Assembly (NCBI GenBank): GCA_051878575.1
Contig: JBJEKJ010000005.1
Span: 1-19,425 of the forward strand
Origin: CALZFJ01 sp051878575
GTDB lineage: Bacteria; Bacteroidota; Bacteroidia; Bacteroidales; Muribaculaceae
Direction of reading: 5' to 3'
DNA: 19,425 nt
Shown here: positions 14,385 through 19,425 of the stretch, in pieces
Numbering within the stretch: the first letter of the stretch is position 1
How the letters are laid out: each line of letters opens with the position of its first letter
Translations under genes and position numbers: made by a program
Notes under the pieces: model-generated
The model's database searches: none
What the model was told of the DNA's origin: nothing
What the model saw: the letters and a program-made list of their open reading frames with translations, nothing else

Positions 14385-17156
14385 TCAGATAACTATGTTC
14401 ACTATCTTGTTTGGAACCACTATCACCTTCTTTGGCGTCTTTCCATCGAGCCATTTTTCTGATGCGGGATTGGTGAGGGCTGCTTTCTCCACTTCATCCT
14501 TGGCAGTGCCATTTGGAACTTCCATGTTGAAGCGCGCCTTTCCATTGAAAGACACTACATATCTCACCGTCGACTCCACAAGATAGGCCTCGTTGCACTC
14601 AGGCCACTTGGCGTCGCACACCGTGGTGTCGTGACCGAGCTTGTGCCATAGCTCCTCGGCGATGTGCGGGGCAAATGGGGCTATAAGCACCACAAGACCC
14701 TCGAATATCTCCTTGCTGACGCATTTTATCGACGACAGCTCGTTCACACATATCATGAATGCGCTCACCGAGGTGTTGTAGGAGAAGTGCTCAATATCGA
14801 ATGTAACTTTCTTTATAAGTTTATGAAGCGATTTCAATGCCTCGGCCGATGGTTTCTCGTCGGTTACCACGAAATCGTCGCCCTTGTAGAAAAGTCCCCA
14901 CAATTTTTTAAGGAAGCGGTTCACGCCGTCGATTCCGTTGGTATCCCAGGGCTTGCTCTGCTCGATGGGACCGAGGAACATCTCATAGAGGCGCAGGGTG
15001 TCGGCACCATAGCGTTCCACTATATCATCGGGATTCACCACGTTGAACATCGACTTCGACATCTTCTCCACGGCATATCCGCACACATATTTGTCGTTCT
15101 CGAGTATGAACTCGGCATCGTTGAACTCAGGACGCCACGCGCGGAACTTTTCAATATCGAGAATATCGTTGCTCACAATGTTCACGTCAACATGTATTGG
15201 TGTCACGTCGTAGTCTTTCTTAAGGTTGAGCGACACGAATTTATTGGTGTTCTTTATGCGATACACAAAATTGGAGCGTCCTTGAATCATTCCCTGGTTG
15301 ATTAGCTTCTTGAATGGCTCAGGCTCGCACACATATCCGTAGTCGTAGAGGAACTTGTTCCAGAATCGGCTGTAAATCAGGTGTCCGGTGGCATGCTCGG
15401 TTCCTCCCACATAAAGGTCGACATTGCGCCAATACTCATCGGCCTCACGCGACACAAGCGCCTCGTCGTTGTGCGGATCCATATAACGCAAGTAATATGC
15501 CGACGATCCTGCAAATCCCGGCATCGTGCATAGCTCGTAAGGATGTCCTTCGGGAGTTTTCCAGTTCTTTGCGCGTCCTAATGGAGGCTCGCCGCTCTCG
15601 GTGGGCAGGAATTTGTCCACTTCGGGCAACTCAAGCGGCAATTTGCTCTCATCTATTACCTGAGCCTGTCCGTTTTCGTCGAAATACACCGGGAATGGCT
15701 CACCCCAATAGCGCTGACGGCTGAAGATGGCGTCGCGCAGACGATAATTCACCTTCACCTTGCCTATTCCGGCTTCCTTTATGTATTGTTTTGTCTTCGC
15801 TATGGCTTCTTTCACCTCGAGACCGTCGAGTTGCAGACGCTCATTCGATGAATTTATCATCTTGCCCTCCTTGGCGTCGAAACTCTCCTCGCTCACGTCG
15901 GCACCCTCGATAAGAGGAATTATAGGCAGATCGAAATGCTTGGCGAAGGCATAGTCGCGGCTGTCGTGAGCCGGAACTGCCATTATAGCTCCCGTTCCAT
16001 AGCCGGCAAGCACATAATCGCTTATATATATAGGAATCTGCTTTCCACTCACAGGATTCACCGCATAGCTTCCTGTGAATACACCCGACACTTTTTTCTC
16101 TATCAGGCGCTCACGCTCGGTCTTGTGCTTGACCTCGTCGATATAATTGTCCACATCGGCACGCCGGTCATCGGTAACCACCAAGTCGACATACTCGCTC
16201 TCGGGAGCAAGCACCATAAAAGTCACTCCGAAGATAGTATCGGCGCGTGTAGTGAAAATTTTCAGATAATCATCCTTTCCTGCCAATTTGAAGAGCATCT
16301 CCGCACCCTCGCTGTAGCCAATCCAGTTGCGCTGAGTCTCCTTTATAGAGTCGGTCCAATCGATGGTATCAAGGTCGCGGAGCAGGCGTCCGGCATAGGC
16401 CGACACCCGCAGGCACCACTGATACATCACCTTCTGCTCCACCGGATAGCCTCCGCGAATCGACACACCCTCGCTCACCTCATCGTTGGCAAGCACTGTG
16501 CCAAGTTGCGGACACCAGTTCACCATCGTGTTGCCGAGATAGGCTATGCGATAGTTCATAAGCACTTCATTCTTCTCTACATCGCTCATTGCATTCCACT
16601 TCTCGGCGGTGAACTCCTCGCCATAATTGGTGTGGGCGGGAGCTTCGATGTTGCCATTCTTCTCAAAATAGGCCACAAGCTCCTCTATTGGACGCGCCTT
16701 GTCCTCCTTAGTGTCGTAGTAGCTCTTGAACATCTTTATGAATGCCCATTGAGTCCACTTATAGTATTTAGGATCGCAAGTGCGTATCTCGCGGTCCCAG
16801 TCGTAGCAGAATCCTATCTTGTCGAGCTGACTGCGATATCGGTTGATATTCTCGAAAGTCGTCACCTCGGGATGCTGGCCTGTCTGTATGGCATATTGCT
16901 CAGCCGGAAGTCCGTAGGAGTCGTAGCCCATAGGATGCAGCACGTTGAAGCCCTGCAATCTCTTGTATCGCGAGTATATGTCGGATGCTATGTATCCGAG
17001 CGGATGTCCCACGTGCAATCCTGCACCCGAAGGATAGGGAAACATGTCGAGAACATAGAATTTAGGACGCGACGAGTCTATTTCGGTCTTATAGGTCTTG
17101 TTTTCTTTCCAAAACTGCTGCCAGCGCTTTTCTATCTCTTTATAGTTATATTCCAT
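14385..17156 (-). CDS. leuS: Leucyl-tRNA synthetase
   Basis: 923 residues, class I synthetase of bacterial LeuRS length or slightly longer. It charges tRNA-Leu with leucine in the cytoplasm. The ATP-binding HIGH motif is H48-V-G-H51 in 'YPSGAGLHVGHPLGY', and the KMSKS loop is K698 to S702 ('VEKMSKSMFNVV'). The editing (CP1) domain in the middle shows 'YVLAGYGTGAIMAVPAHDSR', including the conserved Asp that shields leucine from hydrolysis. The zinc-type insert, anticodon-binding helices and C-terminal domain ('FNGKARFNMEVPNGTAKDEV') are present. The gene starts 76 bases after nadA on the same strand with no clear promoter between, so co-transcription with nadA is likely. It ends ahead of a strong terminator. 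Confidence 0.98.
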   Translation of the reverse strand: MEYNYKEIEKRWQQFWKENKTYKTEIDSSRPKFYVLDMFPYPSGAGLHVGHPLGYIASDIYSRYKRLQGFNVLHPMGYDSYGLPAEQYAIQTGQHPEVTTFENINRYRSQLDKIGFCYDWDREIRTCDPKYYKWTQWAFIKMFKSYYDTKEDKARPIEELVAYFEKNGNIEAPAHTNYGEEFTAEKWNAMSDVEKNEVLMNYRIAYLGNTMVNWCPQLGTVLANDEVSEGVSIRGGYPVEQKVMYQWCLRVSAYAGRLLRDLDTIDWTDSIKETQRNWIGYSEGAEMLFKLAGKDDYLKIFTTRADTIFGVTFMVLAPESEYVDLVVTDDRRADVDNYIDEVKHKTERERLIEKKVSGVFTGSYAVNPVSGKQIPIYISDYVLAGYGTGAIMAVPAHDSRDYAFAKHFDLPIIPLIEGADVSEESFDAKEGKMINSSNERLQLDGLEVKEAIAKTKQYIKEAGIGKVKVNYRLRDAIFSRQRYWGEPFPVYFDENGQAQVIDESKLPLELPEVDKFLPTESGEPPLGRAKNWKTPEGHPYELCTMPGFAGSSAYYLRYMDPHNDEALVSREADEYWRNVDLYVGGTEHATGHLIYSRFWNKFLYDYGYVCEPEPFKKLINQGMIQGRSNFVYRIKNTNKFVSLNLKKDYDVTPIHVDVNIVSNDILDIEKFRAWRPEFNDAEFILENDKYVCGYAVEKMSKSMFNVVNPDDIVERYGADTLRLYEMFLGPIEQSKPWDTNGIDGVNRFLKKLWGLFYKGDDFVVTDEKPSAEALKSLHKLIKKVTFDIEHFSYNTSVSAFMICVNELSSIKCVSKEIFEGLVVLIAPFAPHIAEELWHKLGHDTTVCDAKWPECNEAYLVESTVRYVVSFNGKARFNMEVPNGTAKDEVEKAALTNPASEKWLDGKTPKKVIVVPNKIVNIVI

Positions 17157-17232
17157 TTCTTTTTATTATGAGTGATTTGTTACTAATTTTTTTGCGGTAT
17201 CTTATTATATATGGATAATTGAAATATCCACA

Positions 17233-18225
17233 CTACTTCTTTATGATGCCGAGACTTGCCGATATGTCGAGCATGCGCTTTATGGGCTTGATGGCCTTGT
17301 CAGCCACCTCCTCGTCGACCTCTATCACCGGCAACTCGTATTTCAGTGAGTTGTAGAGTTTCTCAAGCGTGATAAGCTTCATGTAGGCACACTCATTGCA
17401 CGAGCAGGTACCATCCTCGGGCGGTGCGGGAATAAACGTCTTCTGCGGACAACGCTTCTGCATCTCGTGCAAAATGCCGCTCTCAGTGGCTACTATGAAG
17501 GTGTCGCACTCGTCGGCGATGGCAAAGTTGAGCAGCGCCTGCGTGGAGCCCACCTTGTCGGCCACCATCTGCACCGGCTTTCGGCACTCGGGATGCACGA
17601 GCACCTTGGCGTCGCCATGCAGTTTTTTAAGCTCGAGAATCTTCTGTATTGAGAATTGCTCATGCACATGGCATGCGCCGTCCCAAAGCAGCATTTCGCG
17701 CCCGGTAACCGAGTTGATATAGTTGCCGAGATTGCGGTCGGGGCCGAAAATTATCTTCTCGTCGGCCGGAAGACTCTCCACAATCTGCTTTGCATTCGAC
17801 GAGGTCACCACAATGTCGGTGTGAGCTTTCACTGCGGCACTCGTGTTCACATAGCTTATCACCGTGTAGCCACTATGACTCTCCACATAGTCGGCAAACT
17901 TGTCGGCCGGACAGCTGTCGGCAAGGCTGCATCCGGCACTCATGTCGGGCACTATCACCTTCTTGTCGGGGCAGAGAATCTTTGCCGTCTCTCCCATGAA
18001 GTGAACGCCGCACATCACAATGATGTCGGCATCGCTCTTAGCTGCCATTTGTGCCAAAGCCAAGCTGTCGCCTATGTTGTCGGCTATGTCCTGAATCTCT
18101 GGGCGCTGATAATAGTGTGCCATGATCACCGCGTTCTTCTCCTTCTTCAGTCGCTGAATCTCGCTGCGGATGTCGATGCCTTCCTCTATAGGTGCGTCGA
18201 CGTATCCTTTTTCAACACTTATCAT
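17233..18225 (-). CDS. nadA: Quinolinate synthase A
   Basis: 330 residues. NadA joins iminoaspartate with dihydroxyacetone phosphate to give quinolinate, the precursor of NAD, using an oxygen-sensitive 4Fe-4S cluster. Visible marks are 'VIMAHYYQRPEIQDIADNIG' with H37 and Y38, the first cluster Cys C72 in 'VMCGVHFMGETAKIL', the second in 'VHPECRKPV', and the third within 'CSCNECAYM'. 'MSAGCSLADSCP' is also a family motif. Its usual partners nadB and nadC are not in this window. It is the first gene of the leftward run that continues into leuS; the start at 18225 follows a 461-base AT-rich gap. Confidence 0.97.
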   Translation of the reverse strand: MISVEKGYVDAPIEEGIDIRSEIQRLKKEKNAVIMAHYYQRPEIQDIADNIGDSLALAQMAAKSDADIIVMCGVHFMGETAKILCPDKKVIVPDMSAGCSLADSCPADKFADYVESHSGYTVISYVNTSAAVKAHTDIVVTSSNAKQIVESLPADEKIIFGPDRNLGNYINSVTGREMLLWDGACHVHEQFSIQKILELKKLHGDAKVLVHPECRKPVQMVADKVGSTQALLNFAIADECDTFIVATESGILHEMQKRCPQKTFIPAPPEDGTCSCNECAYMKLITLEKLYNSLKYELPVIEVDEEVADKAIKPIKRMLDISASLGIIKK

Positions 18226-18296
18226 ATATAATTTTATTTTTTATTTTTTTCTAAAAACTTAATCTTGTTATTGTGATAATAGGCTGTTAATTGTAG

Positions 18297-18336
18297 TGAT
18301 AACTTTTTGGCTTTTTTCTTGCTTTTTAAGTTATCA
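18297..18336. repeat. Inverted repeat in the nadA upstream region
   Basis: TGATAACTT at 18297-18305 is matched by AAGTTATCA at 18328-18336 (9 bp perfect, 22-base T-rich loop), 72 bases or more upstream of the nadA ATG. A related TTAT-TGTG-ATAA half-symmetric site lies just beside it near 18268-18280. It could be a regulator site or an RNA stem in the nadA leader. Confidence 0.35.
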
Positions 18337-18652
18337 TTGTGGCAATCTGAGCTATTAATACTTTATAAACAATCTTTAAGTGTGTCAATCAAGCGATTGC
18401 GAACTTTATTCACATGCTGTTAACAACGCACAAAGTTAATAAAATTCCGCTTATTCACCTATCAATAAGTGCATAAATCGATGTTGAAAGTGCCTATAAA
18501 AGTTTTTGCTATCTTTTTTGGACTTTAGTTTTATGTTTTTATATGCCTTTATCGCGGGGTTTTCAAAATTTATTGCCTGTTTTTTTCAATTAAATTATCA
18601 AAGTGGTTTCACACGTTATTAACAAGTTGTGAATACTATGTGGAAAAAGATG

Positions 18653-18660
18653 TATTTTTG
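18653..18660 (+). promoter_or_regulatory. -7 box of the RNA methyltransferase gene
   Basis: TATTTTTG, an exact TAnnTTTG match, 26 bases before the ATG at 18687. A GTTG at 18626-18629 lies 23 bases upstream, slightly too far for an ideal -33 box. One DnaA-box-like site (18639-18647) falls inside this promoter. Confidence 0.5.
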
Positions 18661-18686
18661 CAGAAAATATATAATTACGCTTGCTT

Positions 18687-19217
18687 ATGAAGAAAAAATC
18701 AATGATGGATTTGCATCGCGTCAGTTGCGAGGAGTTTAAGGCATTGTCGAAAATTCCGTTGGTAGTGGTGCTCGACGATGTGCGGAGCCTTAACAATATA
18801 GGATCGGTGTTCCGCACTGCCGATGCCTTTCTTATCGATCATATTTGCCTGTGTGGTATCACTGCCGTGCCTCCGCACCCCGATATTCACAAGACTGCTT
18901 TGGGTGCCGAGGATTCGGTGGAGTGGGTGCACTACGACGACGTGCGCGTGGCAATCGGTGATTTGCGCTGCAAAGGTTATAAAATTTGCTGTATAGAGCA
19001 AGTAAGGGAGAGTGTAAGTCTTCCACAATTTATCATCAACCCCGATGATAAATATGCGGTGATTCTCGGCAACGAGGTGAAGGGGGTGAGTCAGGAGGCT
19101 GTCAACATGAGCGACTGCTGCATAGAGATTCCGCAGTGTGGAACCAAGCATTCGCTCAATGTGTCGATAACTGCCGGCATTGTGATGTGGGATTTCTTCA
19201 AAGTGCTGCATAAATAA
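18687..19217 (+). CDS. TrmH/SpoU-family RNA 2'-O-ribose methyltransferase
   Basis: 176 residues from the ATG at 18687 (a TTG at 18681 is in frame but less likely). It is the size of a bare SpoU catalytic domain without the N-terminal RNA-binding domain of RlmB. The three SPOUT motifs are visible: 'LNNIGSVFRTADAF' with the catalytic Asn and Arg, 'YAVILGNEVKGVS', and 'IEIPQCGTKHSLNVSITAGI', which forms the knot that binds S-adenosylmethionine. It methylates a ribose in tRNA or rRNA; the target cannot be told from sequence. It is transcribed away from nadA across the candidate origin region and ends before another AT-rich gap. Confidence 0.93.
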   Translation: MKKKSMMDLHRVSCEEFKALSKIPLVVVLDDVRSLNNIGSVFRTADAFLIDHICLCGITAVPPHPDIHKTALGAEDSVEWVHYDDVRVAIGDLRCKGYKICCIEQVRESVSLPQFIINPDDKYAVILGNEVKGVSQEAVNMSDCCIEIPQCGTKHSLNVSITAGIVMWDFFKVLHK

Positions 19218-19425
19218 CAGGTTTATTAACAATAAACGTAGTATATAAATAATTGTTTTTCAGTGTATTATTTATGCATTATTTTAGTTTTCAACACTTA
19301 TTGACAGCTTGTCGACAACTTGCTTGAGAGGCATGCATTCTATAAATGCTCCATTAATAGAAATAACAAGTTTAACGTGAGTTCGATGAATTATAACTAT
19401 TTGTAAATTTGGTGATTAGCGAAAA
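19218..19425. other. AT-rich terminal gap with a rightward promoter-like site
   Basis: 208 bases with no reading frame. They hold a second TTATTAACA (19223-19231), a perfect palindrome TTGTCGACAA (19309-19318), and TAAATTTG (19404-19411), an exact plus-strand -7 box that points to a gene just beyond the right edge. A weak TTCG stands 18 bases upstream of that box. Confidence 0.4.

Larger units (their letters stand above)
18226..18686. other. AT-rich divergent intergenic region with DnaA-box-like sites (candidate oriC)
   Basis: 461 bases without a credible gene, between nadA (leftward) and the RNA methyltransferase (rightward). It holds sites fitting the relaxed DnaA box TTWTNCACA: TTATTCACA at 18406-18414 (plus) and TTTTCCACA at 18639-18647 (minus). 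Near matches are TTATTCACC at 18451-18459, TTATGCACT at 18468-18476 (minus) and GTATTCACA at 18628-18636 (minus). T-rich runs at 18481-18600 could serve as an unwinding element. TTATTAACA at 18616-18624 recurs at 19223-19231 beyond the methyltransferase. It may equally be just a long divergent promoter region; a minus-strand -7-like TAACTTTG (18438-18431) could drive nadA. Confidence 0.4.

Noticed and set aside
15936..17171. 411-codon frame antisense to leuS
   Set aside because: Long open antisense frames are expected opposite a high-G+C gene. The minus-strand frame is an unmistakable leucyl-tRNA synthetase and the antisense protein has no family features.
17224..17232. ATATCCACA, one base from the E. 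coli DnaA box, in the nadA-leuS gap
   Set aside because: It is a single site in a short intra-operon gap, with no cluster around it, so it is probably chance.
1..19425. CRISPR array, insertion sequence, prophage or defence island
   Set aside because: There are no regularly spaced repeats, no transposase or integrase frames and no terminal inverted repeats. Vsr alone does not make a defence locus.

Overview
The window is ordinary chromosomal DNA from a member of the Bacteroidota, most likely order Bacteroidales. The evidence is threefold. Several gaps carry the Bacteroidota vegetative promoter pattern (TTTG, about 20 bases, TAnnTTTG), with near-textbook copies at 7236-7267 and, on the minus strand, 14163-14194. 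There is an ECF sigma / FecR-type anti-sigma / STN-domain cluster. There is also a secreted glutaminyl cyclase next to a secreted protease whose predicted mature N-terminus is Gln. Family level (for example Muribaculaceae) is only a guess from the moderately high G+C of the coding regions combined with AT-rich gaps.

Layout, left to right. 1-1496 (minus): an ECF sigma factor, a short FecR-like membrane anti-sigma protein, and the start of an exported STN-domain protein cut by the left edge; together they look like a cell-surface signalling unit. 1690-2214 (minus): a Vsr-type mismatch endonuclease with no methylase beside it. 2510-3712 (plus): a sodium/dicarboxylate-fold symporter with changed substrate and cation motifs. 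4017-7164 (plus): a two-gene unit of a glutaminyl-cyclase lipoprotein and a periplasmic prolyl oligopeptidase. 7320-10130 (plus): pdxJ followed by an ExbB-ExbD-TonB/TolA-like energy-transduction set, behind one strong promoter. 10111-18225 (minus): an MscS-family channel that overlaps the TonB-like gene tail to tail, rubrerythrin, a Na/Pi cotransporter with a PhoU-like tail, leuS and nadA. 18687-19217 (plus): a TrmH/SpoU RNA methyltransferase. The last 208 bases are AT-rich, with a rightward promoter-like site.

Two perfect stem-loops with T tracts (12188-12236 and 14260-14307) end the Na/Pi and leuS transcripts. No tRNA, rRNA, CRISPR array, insertion sequence or phage gene was seen.

No complete new defence or metabolic system is visible. 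The points most worth a second look are: a candidate replication-origin region (18226-18686) with DnaA-box-like sites between diverging genes; the glutaminyl cyclase / Gln-start protease pair; a 12-bp tandem repeat just upstream of the Na/Pi promoter; a 91-base G-free stretch ahead of the sigma-factor gene; and a 32-bp imperfect palindrome over the pdxJ-operon promoter.
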